From Lentisphaera araneosa HTCC2155 (GTDB lineage: Bacteria; Verrucomicrobiota; Lentisphaeria; Lentisphaerales; Lentisphaeraceae), in assembly GCF_000170755.1 (NCBI RefSeq), contig NZ_ABCK01000004.1, positions 124,001 through 188,000 on the forward strand: a stretch of 64,000 nucleotides of DNA, given 5' to 3'. Positions 8,222 to 17,269 of the stretch are shown here, in pieces. Below the pieces are notes generated by a model. The model was given only the letters and a program-made list of their open reading frames with translations. It ran no database searches and had not been told where the DNA came from. The position numbers and the translations under genes are program-made. Numbering within the stretch: position 1 is the first letter of the stretch; each line of letters opens with the position of its first letter.

Positions 8222-9994
8222 GTGAAACTTTTTTCTATACTAATTTTTGCGCTACTGAGTTCAAGCGCACTTGCCGATAAGCCTAATGTGATTATTATCA
8301 TGACTGACGACCAGGGCAATAACCTCGGCTATGAGGGCAACCCCCATGTGCGGACTCCGCATATTGATCGCGTGGCAATGAATTCAGTTCGTTTGGGGAA
8401 CTTTCATCAAATGCCCATGTGTACCGCATCGCGTGCAGCTTTGATGACCGGTAAATATGCGGAGTACACAGGTGCCTGGAGAACGAGTCTCGGACGTACG
8501 CTGATGAGAGGGGATAATTACACGATTGCGGAAGCTTTTAGAGATCAAGGCTACGCTACGGGACATTTTGGTAAATGGCATTTGGGTGATAACTACCCCA
8601 TGCGCCCTATGGACCAAGGTTTTGACGAAGTTGTCGCACTTGGTTGTGGGGCAGTTGGTCAAATTGGTGATTATTGGGCTAATGATTATTTTGACGATAC
8701 CTATATTCACAATGGTGAATACAAAAAGTATGAAGGTTACTGCACAGATGTGTTTTTTAATGAGACGATGCGTTTTATCAAAGAGACAAAAGACAAGCCT
8801 TTCTTTATTTACTTAGCTCCCAATGTTACTCATCTACCTTTGATTGTGGCAGATAAGTATTCTCAGCGTCATATCGATAATGGCATTAACCCCAAACTAG
8901 CGACCTTTTACGGTATGGTAGACAACTTAGATGAAAATTTCGGTCGACTAATGGACTGTTTGAAAGAAGAGGGTGAATTGGAAAATACAATTTTACTTTA
9001 TACAACAGATGATGGCATGCAGGGTGCTGCAGGTAACTCCACACCTACTACTTGGTTTAAGGGGATGAGAGGGAAAAAGGGATCAAAAGAAGAGGGCGGC
9101 CATCGCGTATCATGTTTCATGAGCTGGCCTGCAGGAAATATTGGTAAAGCTGGAAGCTTAAATAATACATTGACCTCAGTCCTAGATCTTTACCCGAGTA
9201 TGTTGGACCTCTGTGGCTTGGAGCTTCCGAAGGGAATAGATTTTAATGGTCGTTCATTCAAGACCTATTTAACTCAGCCTTTGGCTCCAGAAGATGATGA
9301 ACGCGTTTTATTTTTCTATTACTTCAATCCTAAAAAATTAGATGATCGCGAAAAGACAAATTGCGTTATTTGGAAAAACTGGCGCTTACTTTCATCCAAA
9401 AATCTCTATGATATTTCAAAAGATTTGATGCAGGAAAATGATGTGGCCTCACAGCACCCTGAAGTAGTTGAAAAGCTTGTAGCGGCATTTGATGCTTATC
9501 ACGCCAAGGGCAAAGCCTTAGTTCAGGCACCCGTTCGAATTCTAGTTGGAGCGCCAGCAGCTCCAGTAGTCGTCATGACAAGTCAAGATGCTTACGCAAC
9601 TCCAGTGGGAAATCCACCAAAATGGAAGGGGCAATCATTTACTCAAAGAGCTCCCGAGAAACTGGAACAGTCTTATGGTCCTTATATGCTTGATATTGTT
9701 CGCGATGGAAACTACACCATCAAGCTTTCCCGTTACCCGCTCTACACAGGAATGACCTTCAGTGATGGCAAAATTAAAAAGGGGGAAACAGCTAAAGTGA
9801 TTGAAAAAGTAAGAATGACCATTGCAGGGCAGACACTAGAGAAACAAGTAAGTGCCAAAGATACTCATGCAAGTTTCACTCTTGAACTCAAAAAGGGCGC
9901 GGCAGCACTTGATACAGCCCTCTTGGGAGATGGTCTCAATGGTATTGCCTATTTCGTCACAGTTGAATACAATGAAAAATTGGCCAGTAAGTAA
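8222..9994 (+). CDS. Secreted sulfatase with CTASR active-site motif and C-terminal extension
   Basis: A 590-residue sulfatase-family protein. GTG start at 8222 behind AAGGA, followed by a signal peptide (KLFSILIFALLSSSALA). Active-site features: IIIMTDDQGNN with the metal DD at about 29-30, and MCTASRAALMTGK with the cysteine at about 67. The usual proline of CxPxR is alanine here, a variant accepted by formylglycine maturation in known families. GHFGKWHLGDNYPMRP and the TTDDGMQGAAG segment follow. From about residue 440 there is an extra C-terminal beta-rich region (KWKGQSFTQRAPEKLEQSYG onward) seen in a subset of arylsulfatases. The next sulfatase starts 1 base after its stop, so the two form an operon. 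Confidence 0.92.
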   Translation: MKLFSILIFALLSSSALADKPNVIIIMTDDQGNNLGYEGNPHVRTPHIDRVAMNSVRLGNFHQMPMCTASRAALMTGKYAEYTGAWRTSLGRTLMRGDNYTIAEAFRDQGYATGHFGKWHLGDNYPMRPMDQGFDEVVALGCGAVGQIGDYWANDYFDDTYIHNGEYKKYEGYCTDVFFNETMRFIKETKDKPFFIYLAPNVTHLPLIVADKYSQRHIDNGINPKLATFYGMVDNLDENFGRLMDCLKEEGELENTILLYTTDDGMQGAAGNSTPTTWFKGMRGKKGSKEEGGHRVSCFMSWPAGNIGKAGSLNNTLTSVLDLYPSMLDLCGLELPKGIDFNGRSFKTYLTQPLAPEDDERVLFFYYFNPKKLDDREKTNCVIWKNWRLLSSKNLYDISKDLMQENDVASQHPEVVEKLVAAFDAYHAKGKALVQAPVRILVGAPAAPVVVMTSQDAYATPVGNPPKWKGQSFTQRAPEKLEQSYGPYMLDIVRDGNYTIKLSRYPLYTGMTFSDGKIKKGETAKVIEKVRMTIAGQTLEKQVSAKDTHASFTLELKKGAAALDTALLGDGLNGIAYFVTVEYNEKLASK

Positions 9995-9995
9995 A

Positions 9996-11660
9996 ATGAC
10001 GAGCCTCAAAAAAATATCTTTCCTAGCGAGTTTTGTCTGTAGCCTTGTCAGTGCTGCAGAGAAACCCAATATCATTTATCTCCTAGCCGACGACATGGGC
10101 GTGGGCGATGTAAAAGCTTATAATGCAGATAGTAAGATTCCTACGCCCGCCTTGGATAACTTGGCTGCTAATGGAATGATGTTTACGGATGCTCATACAA
10201 ATTCATCTGTCTGTACGCCCACGCGTTACGGAATTTTAACGGGGCGCTATAGTTGGAGAACTACTAAAAAAAGTGGTGTAACTCAAGGACTTTCACCCCA
10301 TTTAATCGATTCTAATCGCGAAACTGTAGCATCACTTCTAAAGAAAGAAGGTTATGCAACTGCCTGTATTGGTAAGTGGCACTTGGGAATGGATTGGTCT
10401 CTCAAGGATGGTTCTATAGCAGATTCTAAGTCTGATCAATCGCAGATTGACTTAAGCAAAGAAATTCAAAATGGCCCCAACAAAAATGGTTTTGATTATT
10501 ACTTCGGTATGGCGGCATCGGCCAATCATTCACCTCATTGTTTTATTGAAGATGGTTATACCGTTGGGAAATTGCAAGTACTCGATGATAAACAGAGAAA
10601 GGCAGTTGGGATTGATGGTAAACCAGGCTTAGTGGCCAAGGGCTTTAAGCAATCGGAAATCCTGCCACGTTTTACTGAAAAAACCTGTGAATGGGTAAGG
10701 TCGCAAGTGAATCAAAAACCTGATCAGCCTTTCTTTGTCTACATGCCACTTAACTCTCCTCATTCTCCGATTGTTCCGAGTGCTAAGTTCTTAGGAAAAA
10801 GTGGCTTGAGCTCTCACGGTGACTTTTGCATGGAGACGGATTGGGCCCTAGGTGAAGTCGTAAAAATTTTGAAAGCCTTGGGCATTGAAGATAATACAAT
10901 GATTATCTTCACCGCAGATAACGGAACTTCTCCCATGGCAAAGTTTGAGCCCATGCAGGAGCAGGGACATTTCCCAAGTTATATTTATCGTGGTCTCAAA
11001 GGTGAAACATACGAGGGTGGGCATCGCGTGCCTTTTATTGTGAAGTGGCCCAAAGGCCTTGCGCCAGCTAAAACTTCAGATCAGCTCATTTGTACTACCG
11101 ATCTCATGGCGACGGTAGCTGAAATTAATGGCATCGCTTTAGCCAATAATGTTGGGGAAGATAGCATTAGTTTTTTACCTGCGCTTAGAGAACAAGCCAT
11201 ACCCGAATTAGCGAATCGCGCAATTGTGCATCATTCAGATGCGGGTGTATTTGCCATTCGACAAGGAAAATGGAAACTGCTTTTAGATAATATCGGCGGG
11301 TCAAGACGCAGTAACCCCAAGGATAAGCCAGTCATAGACGATGCCGAGATTCAACTATTTGATATGGTAAATGATCCGCAGGAGAGTACGAACCTCTCTC
11401 AAAAGAACCCCGAAATTGTCGAAGGTCTCAAAAAGCAATTAGCTGACTATATCAATAAAGGTCGTAGTAATGTGGGAACGCCGGTCTCAAATGATTCTAT
11501 GGAAACTAAAAAAACTTGGGCTCAGCTCTGGCCGCTTAAAGACTACTTAAACGAGGCGACTCTAGCGCAAGTTGGCAATAAGCCACCCAAGAAAATTCAG
11601 CAGTTGGCAAAAAAGGATAAAAAGTCAGCTAGCGATAAAAAAGTTAAACGCATAAAATGA
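9996..11660 (+). CDS. Secreted sulfatase, second gene of a sulfatase pair
   Basis: A 554-residue sulfatase. The frame is open well upstream into the previous gene, but ATG 9996 is the sensible start: it lies one base after the stop of the preceding sulfatase and opens a signal peptide (TSLKKISFLASFVCSLVSA). LLADDMGVGDV gives the metal aspartates, and CTPTR (cysteine about residue 73) followed by YGILTGRYSWR is the formylglycine signature. CIGKWHLGMDW and TADNGTSP complete the usual pattern. The C-terminus is lysine-rich (KKIQQLAKKDKKSASDKK). Translational coupling to the upstream sulfatase is likely; the two probably remove different sulfate groups from one polymer, but that is inferred. Confidence 0.93.
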   Translation: MTSLKKISFLASFVCSLVSAAEKPNIIYLLADDMGVGDVKAYNADSKIPTPALDNLAANGMMFTDAHTNSSVCTPTRYGILTGRYSWRTTKKSGVTQGLSPHLIDSNRETVASLLKKEGYATACIGKWHLGMDWSLKDGSIADSKSDQSQIDLSKEIQNGPNKNGFDYYFGMAASANHSPHCFIEDGYTVGKLQVLDDKQRKAVGIDGKPGLVAKGFKQSEILPRFTEKTCEWVRSQVNQKPDQPFFVYMPLNSPHSPIVPSAKFLGKSGLSSHGDFCMETDWALGEVVKILKALGIEDNTMIIFTADNGTSPMAKFEPMQEQGHFPSYIYRGLKGETYEGGHRVPFIVKWPKGLAPAKTSDQLICTTDLMATVAEINGIALANNVGEDSISFLPALREQAIPELANRAIVHHSDAGVFAIRQGKWKLLLDNIGGSRRSNPKDKPVIDDAEIQLFDMVNDPQESTNLSQKNPEIVEGLKKQLADYINKGRSNVGTPVSNDSMETKKTWAQLWPLKDYLNEATLAQVGNKPPKKIQQLAKKDKKSASDKKVKRIK

Positions 11661-11678
11661 GTTCTACTTTTTTCATTT

Positions 11679-12416
11679 CTATACAGAGCGGTGCTTGAAA
11701 TACATTTTCTTTACCCATTCAGAAACTGGATGTTTTTCATATTCCTGACAAAACATACGGGCCTCTTTGGCCGGATATTCTATGAAAGGAAAAGGGTGTT
11801 CTGGTGGAAGTACAAGAAAGGATAACATTGATGCTACTGTTAGGTCGGCTCTAGTAAACTCATCATCCATTAAATACTCGCTCTTACGAAGTCTATTTTC
11901 TATGTCATTAATTGCTTCATGAAATGTAATCTTGGCTTGTTCGACTTTTTCAGTAGAGACCACGTATTTCTGTTTCATTTTAATGCGCAGAAAAGGGTAA
12001 GTTAAAGAAAATAATAATTTTTTATATCTAGGCATTCCATGAGTGAAGCAAGCGCGAATAAACGCAGGATAGTTCAATAAGCTACTGTAGAGAATTTGAC
12101 GAATACTTTCACCGATTCTTACATCCATGTCAGATTCAAGAGCCAAACATTCCTGACGTTTTTTTTCATCCAGTGGGGTCAATAAACGAGTCGGATATTG
12201 TTGTTCGAGATAATCAATAATTTCACTTGAACCCTGAATTGCCTGTTTGTCATTAATCAATAAAGGTACACATGTATCTGCCGCGTATTGACGAACGCTT
12301 ATGAGATGAAATCCTGGCATGATAGCAACGGCTTGAAAAGGAATTTTCTTAAAGTCGAGAGCCCAACGAGCTTTCTCGCAATAGTGTGAATGTGGGAACT
12401 CAAGTAGTTTCATCAT
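11679..12416 (-). CDS. Glutathione S-transferase-like protein
   Basis: A 245-residue protein with an N-terminal thioredoxin-like GST domain: KLLEFPHSHYCEKARWALDF has the SxYCEKAR-type start of bacterial GSTs, VPLLINDKQAIQGSSEIIDYLE carries the cis-proline (VP) and the SS that binds the glutamyl part of glutathione. An all-helical C-terminal domain follows, with DDEFTRADLTVASML containing the conserved aspartate of helix 6. It probably acts in the cytoplasm on electrophiles or peroxides; the substrate is not predictable. It stands alone, convergent with the sulfatase pair. Two ATGs (12416, 12413) are possible; the first is used. Confidence 0.85.
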   Translation of the reverse strand: MMKLLEFPHSHYCEKARWALDFKKIPFQAVAIMPGFHLISVRQYAADTCVPLLINDKQAIQGSSEIIDYLEQQYPTRLLTPLDEKKRQECLALESDMDVRIGESIRQILYSSLLNYPAFIRACFTHGMPRYKKLLFSLTYPFLRIKMKQKYVVSTEKVEQAKITFHEAINDIENRLRKSEYLMDDEFTRADLTVASMLSFLVLPPEHPFPFIEYPAKEARMFCQEYEKHPVSEWVKKMYFKHRSV

Positions 12417-12722
12417 GGTCTCTCATTTTTTATCTCTTTCGTATAAGGTCGAGTTATCTTTTGTGTTTTCTATTCTTTTTTCATTTCTTTAGTATAACGG
12501 CCGGGTTTAGGCATTTCTGAGCGAAGCGAAAACATCAGGTACGACACATGGTTGAACGAAGCCGCCCTGCGGCAGGCTGTGCTTGTGTAAGTCATTTTCT
12601 CCTCTTGTCAAAACTTTCCTCGGTGCCTTTTAATTTGTAGTTTGGTCTTCTTTTACGGTAGTTTTTCTCTGTAGCTTATCAAGGACACAGTTTTGTGTTC
12701 TGGCTTAATTAAACGGAGAAAA
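12417..12722. other. Gene-free stretch upstream of the IS91-like genes
   Basis: About 300 bases without a supported gene between divergent genes. It contains a GC-rich palindrome (GCCGCCCTGCGGCAGGC region near 12561-12577) and T-rich sequence. It probably holds the promoter of the recombinase gene and the left boundary of the IS91-like element, but IS91-type elements lack terminal inverted repeats, so I cannot place the end. A ribosome site (ACGGAGAA) lies just before the recombinase ATG. Confidence 0.4.
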
Positions 12723-13622
12723 ATGATGAATGATTCATTCCAAAAATATTATAGAGCGATGCAATTGGAGCTTAAGCTCCAAGCTAAGGCAAAGAGTACA
12801 GTGGACAACTACTTGCGAGCTTTGCGTCGCGTCAATGATTTGATTGCTTCGCCTCTTGATCAACTTAAAGAAGAGGAGCTCAAGCTCTACTTTTCTGAAT
12901 TGGTGGATACTTATTCCTGGAGCACGGTGAAGATGGATCGCTGTGCCCTAAGTTTTTTTTATCAATACGTGCTCAAGCGCGAGTGGAAATGGCTCGAAAT
13001 TGTTCGTATCCCCCGAGTAAAATCCTTACCCGATATCCTCAGCCAAGATGAAACTTTACTGATTTTGTCTCATTTGGAAAAAGCTCGCTATCGAACTTGT
13101 CTCACAGCAATTTATTCCATGGGTCTACGCATCAGCGAGGGTGTGAGAATTCAAACGGGCGACATTTGCAAGGATCGCATGCGTTTACATGTGCGCAATT
13201 CCAAGGGCTACAAAGACCGTCTCGTTCCCTTGCCCCAAGTGACTTACCAGATGCTAAGGGATTACTGGGTGATGCACCGCAATCCGCTACTGCTATTTCC
13301 GCGTTATGCCGGGAAAAGTCGTAGCAATTCCAAAACGACTTTGCACATGGATAAGGGCGGGGTGCAGTCGGCCTTTAAAGCGGCTTTGGCTGATAGTGGC
13401 CTCGCCAAACAGGTGTCGGTGCATTCCCTGCGTCATTCCTATGCAACACATTTGGTGGAAGCGGGAGTGGAAGCGGGAGTGAACTTGCGAGTAATTCAAG
13501 AAATCCTCGGTCATAGTTCTCCGGCAACCACGGCGATTTACTCTCATTTATCAAAACCCGTGATACAGGACTCCGATGGCATGATCAACAAATTGATGCA
13601 GCGCCTAGGAGCTCTGCGATGA
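12723..13622 (+). CDS. Tyrosine recombinase of the IS91-like element
   Basis: A 299-residue phage-integrase-family recombinase. The N-terminal SAM-like core-binding domain spans about residues 1-100 (LQAKAKSTVDNYLRALRRVNDLI). In the catalytic domain the expected residues are visible: arginine in YSMGLRISEGVRI, HSLRHSYATHL (HxxR), GHSS and the YSHLSKP tyrosine. Start at ATG 12723 behind a GGAG ribosome site; upstream GTG 12693 is in frame but unsupported. A 12-base tandem duplication gives VEAGVEAGVN where family members have one VEAGV, so four residues are inserted between the HxxR and GHSS motifs. Whether the enzyme still works is uncertain. Its last codon overlaps the transposase start. Confidence 0.88.
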   Translation: MMNDSFQKYYRAMQLELKLQAKAKSTVDNYLRALRRVNDLIASPLDQLKEEELKLYFSELVDTYSWSTVKMDRCALSFFYQYVLKREWKWLEIVRIPRVKSLPDILSQDETLLILSHLEKARYRTCLTAIYSMGLRISEGVRIQTGDICKDRMRLHVRNSKGYKDRLVPLPQVTYQMLRDYWVMHRNPLLLFPRYAGKSRSNSKTTLHMDKGGVQSAFKAALADSGLAKQVSVHSLRHSYATHLVEAGVEAGVNLRVIQEILGHSSPATTAIYSHLSKPVIQDSDGMINKLMQRLGALR

Positions 13623-14702
13623 TGGATTTAGTCGAGCTCAGCGAAAGATATTGGGACGAGCTGAGTTCGACACTTGATCAGGATCAGAGACGCGCTTTTA
13701 AGGCTATGATGAATTGCCGTCAGCAGAGTGCAGGTGGATCTTACTATGCCTGCACGAGTTGTGGACATGTTCATTATCACTGCCGATCTTGCGGAAACCG
13801 CTTCTGCAGCCGTTGCCAAAACCATCGGGCGAGCCAGTGGCTTCATCGACAAAAACAGCGTCTCTTGCCATGTCCTTACTTCATGGTGACCTTTACTCTG
13901 CCGAGCTCTTTGCGTGCCATTCCAAGATGGCGACGAAAAGAGATGTTTGATGCCTTGTTCATGGCCTCAAGTCAAGCTCTCAAAGAAATGTGTAAAGATC
14001 GTCTTGGTGGTGAATGTGGCATGATTGGCGTTCTGCATACCCATGGGCGAGACTTGTGCTATCATCCTCATATTCACTACATCGTTCCCGGGCTCGTACT
14101 CAATAGTCAGGAAAAGCTCTTACGAGTGATCAAGAAAAATTATCTCGTCAACAATAAAGCTTTAGGCGCATTGTATCGTGGTAAATTTCTCGCAGCCTTA
14201 ACTGAGCACAAAATTGGCTTCCAATCCTCGCTTTATGCAAAAAGTGGAATGTGGATGCCGAAGTGTAGGCCAAGGGCTTCATGCCCTCGAATACTTAGTC
14301 GCTCCTCATGCGAGGTGTAGTTTCAGAGCAATCCTTGTCCGAAAAGAGGATAAAGTTCGACTGCGGTATAAGGATTCGCAGACCAAGCGGATGGACTCCA
14401 AAGATTTTGGACCCGTGGAGTTTTTACAGCGCCTCGCTCAGCACGTCTTGCCAAGGGGCTTCCATCGCGTGCGGGAATACGGTTTTCTCGCTCCTGCAGC
14501 CAAGAAAAAACTCTTTCTTATGCAGAACTTACTGGAAGTCAAAATTCCCAATGATCCTCCGCCAAAATTACCTGCGCTACGCTGCAGTCTTTGTCAGGGC
14601 ATTATGCTGCCCATTGGCCGAGTCATTAGTGAAGGACGTCTCAAGCAAGAATCTTTAGTGTCAGTAGGGGCACGCTCGCCGCCTATAGTTTCAATCTCCT
14701 AA
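13619..14702 (+). pseudogene. IS91-family transposase, frameshifted
   Basis: The N-terminal part (13619 to about 14250) is a clear IS91 transposase: a zinc-binding region YYACTSCGHVHYHCRSCGN then FCSRCQNHRASQW, MVTFTLPSSLR, and the HTHGRDLCYHPHIHYIVPG segment. The frame is then lost. The continuation (CRSVGQGLHALEYL, later LRYKDSQTKRMDSKDFGP, then FLQRLAQHVLPRGFHRVREYG) is found in another frame to 14702, with a short middle piece (RGVVSEQSLSEKR, about 14311-14345) in a third frame. At least three frame changes are needed, so this is decay, not one programmed shift. It overlaps the recombinase stop by four bases, pointing to coupled translation when intact. Confidence 0.85.
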
Positions 14703-14732
14703 GTTTATTCATTAATTTTTTCAGTACAAAAC

Positions 14733-14760
14733 TTTGGGTCATAGATCCCCTATGCCCAAA
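14733..14760. other. Hairpin after the IS91-like transposase
   Basis: TTTGGGTCATAG and CTATGCCCAAA form a nearly perfect stem around ATCCC, 30 bases after the transposase frame closes. It could be a transcript end or part of the element's end; IS91-family elements use hairpin-containing ends. The rest of 14703-15057 holds no supported gene; it has several short palindromes and a GGCAAAATTGACCCC stretch. Confidence 0.5.
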
Positions 14761-15057
14761 TTTGAGGAATTTCAGTATAAATGCCCTTCAAAAAATCTTT
14801 CGATTGCGATTAATCCTAGGAAAAGACTCGACCTTCACAAAAGTAGTGAGTCCATCTAGTCAAACAGGCGTATCCATTGCCTTTTTTGGGGCAAAATTGA
14901 CCCCTTCATCTCCCTCAGGCTAAAAAGCTAAATACATAGGGCGGGGTCCGAGCATGGGGCTCGTCCAACCATTGATTAAGATTCCGGCTACTTTGGGTTC
15001 CCTTTAATATCAGCGAAATCTAATCTTATTCGTTAGGGAAATAGGCCTACATAATCT

Positions 15058-16128
15058 TTAGAGAGAAGGTATTATTAATTCGTTAACAACTTTGCTCTTT
15101 TTATTGCGAAGTTGAAAGGTGACAGATTTTGTCTCCCAGTTGAACTCACACCAGCCAAAATGATGTTCTTTCATAGCTTTACCAACGCGGAATTTATTTG
15201 GGGAGGTTTTATACCAAGTCTCTGTGAGTCCGCTGGCGGTTATATCGTACAATCCTTCTTTGATTTTGGATATTTCTCCCCAGTGAACATCACCGGAAAT
15301 GAAGGTGATGTTTTTTACTTTTGTTTTCTCAATAAGGTCAAGCATTTTCTGTTTTTCATGTGGAAAGTTCGTCCATGATTCATAGCCGTTAAATTGATGC
15401 CCAAATTGAATACTAGTACAAATAATACGTCGTGTGGCCGGTAGGTTTAACTGATTTTCTAGCCAAGACCACTGAGTCTTGCCAAGAATGCTTTTTTTTG
15501 GATCGGTATGGGGGGAAACCTTTCCATTTTTGGTATTCAGAAGATCACGAAAGGTGCGTGTATCCAGTAAGAGAATCTGTAGGCTATTATTTCCATTTTT
15601 ATAGTAATAAGAAGTATGTATACCTTCACGCTGGCGACGTTTTGAGTCGCTAGGTTCTTCCCAGAAGTCTAAAAATATTTTTTTCGATTGTTCTTTATAG
15701 GGGTACTCTTTGCCGGAATCATTGGCACCATAATCATGGTCATCCCAAGTAGCAATCAACTTAGTCGTTTTTTTAAGGTGTATAAACTCCTTTTTTTTTG
15801 CCAGTTGTGCATATTTGGCTTTCATGTGTTGCAGATCCTTACCATCTACATAAGGCCTCTCTGGGGTTCCTCTATATTGCTTTTTATTTAGGTAATCAGC
15901 ATAAATATTATCTCCCAAATAAATAAATAAATCCGGGTTCATATCTGCAATCGTTTTGAGGATTGGCTGAGGTTTAAACTCCTTGGCACAGGAACCGAAA
16001 CCAATGCTTTGCGGTAGTTTCTCGACTTCGTAGTAATGATCTACATTAGTAGAGATACTCTGAGTACTAGCGAAGGTGCTTACACAGGGGATTCCAAGTA
16101 TAAGTATAAAAGTTATTAAATGCTTCAT
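15058..16128 (-). CDS. PhoD-like alkaline phosphatase, secreted
   Basis: A 356-residue protein with a signal peptide (KHLITFILILGIPCVSTFA). It has the metallophosphoesterase pattern of the PhoD/PhoX-like family: IGFGSCAKEFKPQPIL, LFIYLGDNIYADYLN, LIATWDDHDYGAND, LLLDTRTFRD and ITFISGDVHWGEI. These supply the aspartates and histidines of a two-metal centre. It is likely an extracytoplasmic phosphodiesterase or monoesterase; the family varies widely in substrate. AAAGGA lies 7 bases before the ATG. It lies on the minus strand next to a sulfatase remnant. Confidence 0.88.
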   Translation of the reverse strand: MKHLITFILILGIPCVSTFASTQSISTNVDHYYEVEKLPQSIGFGSCAKEFKPQPILKTIADMNPDLFIYLGDNIYADYLNKKQYRGTPERPYVDGKDLQHMKAKYAQLAKKKEFIHLKKTTKLIATWDDHDYGANDSGKEYPYKEQSKKIFLDFWEEPSDSKRRQREGIHTSYYYKNGNNSLQILLLDTRTFRDLLNTKNGKVSPHTDPKKSILGKTQWSWLENQLNLPATRRIICTSIQFGHQFNGYESWTNFPHEKQKMLDLIEKTKVKNITFISGDVHWGEISKIKEGLYDITASGLTETWYKTSPNKFRVGKAMKEHHFGWCEFNWETKSVTFQLRNKKSKVVNELIIPSL

Positions 16129-16199
16129 TATTTTTTTCCTTTATTATTGTAATATATTTCGTTAAAATATAGCTTTTCTTCTTTTTCCAAGGAGCGGGC

Positions 16200-16409
16200 T
16201 TAGTTGTGATCAGTCAGGTACATAAAAACGCTATCAATATGAGGTACTTGAAATTGTTTACAGCCATGGATACTAAGGTCATTATAGCCTAGGTCATCGG
16301 CAAGAATGAAGAGAATATTTGGTTTTTTCTCAGAGGCTTGAATTGATGTTATACCAAATTTGAAAACTAAGGTGAGTAATGTTGTGAATAGCTTCATGGT
16401 GAGTCTCAT
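16200..16409 (-). pseudogene. Sulfatase N-terminal remnant
   Basis: Only 65-69 codons remain. The signal peptide (MKLFTTLLTLVFKFGITSIQA) and the first sulfatase motif (NILFILADDLGYNDL) are clear, up to QVPHIDS. The frame then ends in VFMYLTDHN and a stop, with no formylglycine motif and no sulfatase continuation nearby. This looks like a sulfatase gene from which the rest was deleted. The second ATG (16397) has a GAG-type ribosome site and is the better former start. Confidence 0.75.
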
Positions 16410-16845
16410 GTTTGATGGGAATATTTGAAAGGATTTGTTTACAGACTCATTACTTCACCCTCTGACCTAGTATGACAAGTATTAGATAATTAGTACTAAT
16501 CTATAGATCTAAAATATTACATGTGATTGAATTGTCCTCCTTCCATGATTGCAAAATAAGGTATGTTTAATTGATTAATACTTATCGTTTTCTCTATTTT
16601 TACGTCGTTTTATTTAGTTAGCTAACATGGTTTTATGAGGCGGTTGTTTTTTTCTGAAGGCTCGTGTTTTTCTGAAGTTTCATTGTTTTAAATGTAGAGG
16701 GGCTATGGTGCATATAAAGGTAAAACCTATTTTTTCATTTGTTGTGAACATTTGTTTTGGAGGCAATTATCTTGAAAATCCCCATGCTCGTGCATAAAGA
16801 ACGATCTTAAAACCCTTTATCCTCTGCGCCTTAGCGACTCTGCGT
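16410..16845. other. AT-rich gene-free stretch with a widespread bacterial repeat phrase
   Basis: No supported gene. Near 16821-16845 is the phrase CTCTGCGCCTTAGCGACTC followed by TGCG, which resembles short phrases I recall as scattered in intergenic DNA of many unrelated bacteria. The rest is AT-rich, with runs near 16600-16700. Confidence 0.4.
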
Positions 16846-17225
16846 GGCTTGCCAGCCATCGACAGGCATATTTAATTTTGAATTTTGAATTATAAATTTT
16901 GAATGGTTTTAAAACATCTCGGTATTCTCGGTGCACTCCGTGGTGAAATGTTTCTTAAAACATAAGTACTAATCAAAAACTTCGTGTCTTGGCGTCTTCG
17001 CGAGAGAAATCTAAGAATAACTCCCATGTGCTAGTCCAAATAAAACATAATTTCACGCCAAGACGCTAAGTCGCCAAGAAGGACAATTGTAAACTATTAG
17101 CGAAGGAAAAAGCTAAAAGCATGTTTTAACTCTGCGCCCCATCCTTGTGAGGCTTGCCAGCCATCGACGGGCGGAATATGAAGAAAGTCATTAATGCAGG
17201 TGAGCCGCCTGCGCTCCCAGCAAAA
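16846..17225. repeat. Direct duplication, copy 1
   Basis: Identical to 17270-17649 over the first 355 bases by eye (16846-17200 against 17270-17624), then six differing bases, then 19 identical bases. Inside each copy are two occurrences of GGCTTGCCAGCCATCGAC (16846 and 17151 here), an AT-rich phrase of TTTTGAATT units, and CTTGGCGTCTTCGCG paired with the inverted CGCCAAGACGCTAAG. No gene is supported; small open frames in it are repeat-derived. Confidence 0.92.
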
Positions 17226-17269
17226 GCCATTAATTCGGAAGTTTAGGGACGCTGTCCCCATCCCAGCGA

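Larger units (their letters stand above)
12723..14702 (+). mobile_element. IS91-like element core: tyrosine recombinase plus broken Y2 transposase
   Basis: Two overlapping + strand genes: an XerC/D-like tyrosine recombinase, then an IS91-family transposase starting inside its stop codon (ATGA overlap at 13619-13622). A recombinase gene in front of an IS91 transposase is a known layout of a subset of IS91-family elements. The transposase is disrupted, so the copy is probably inactive. The coordinates are the coding core only. A hairpin at 14733-14760 may belong to the right end. Confidence 0.75.

Noticed and set aside
13619-14702. Programmed frameshift in the IS91-like transposase
   Set aside because: At least three frame changes in 100 bases are required, which is decay.
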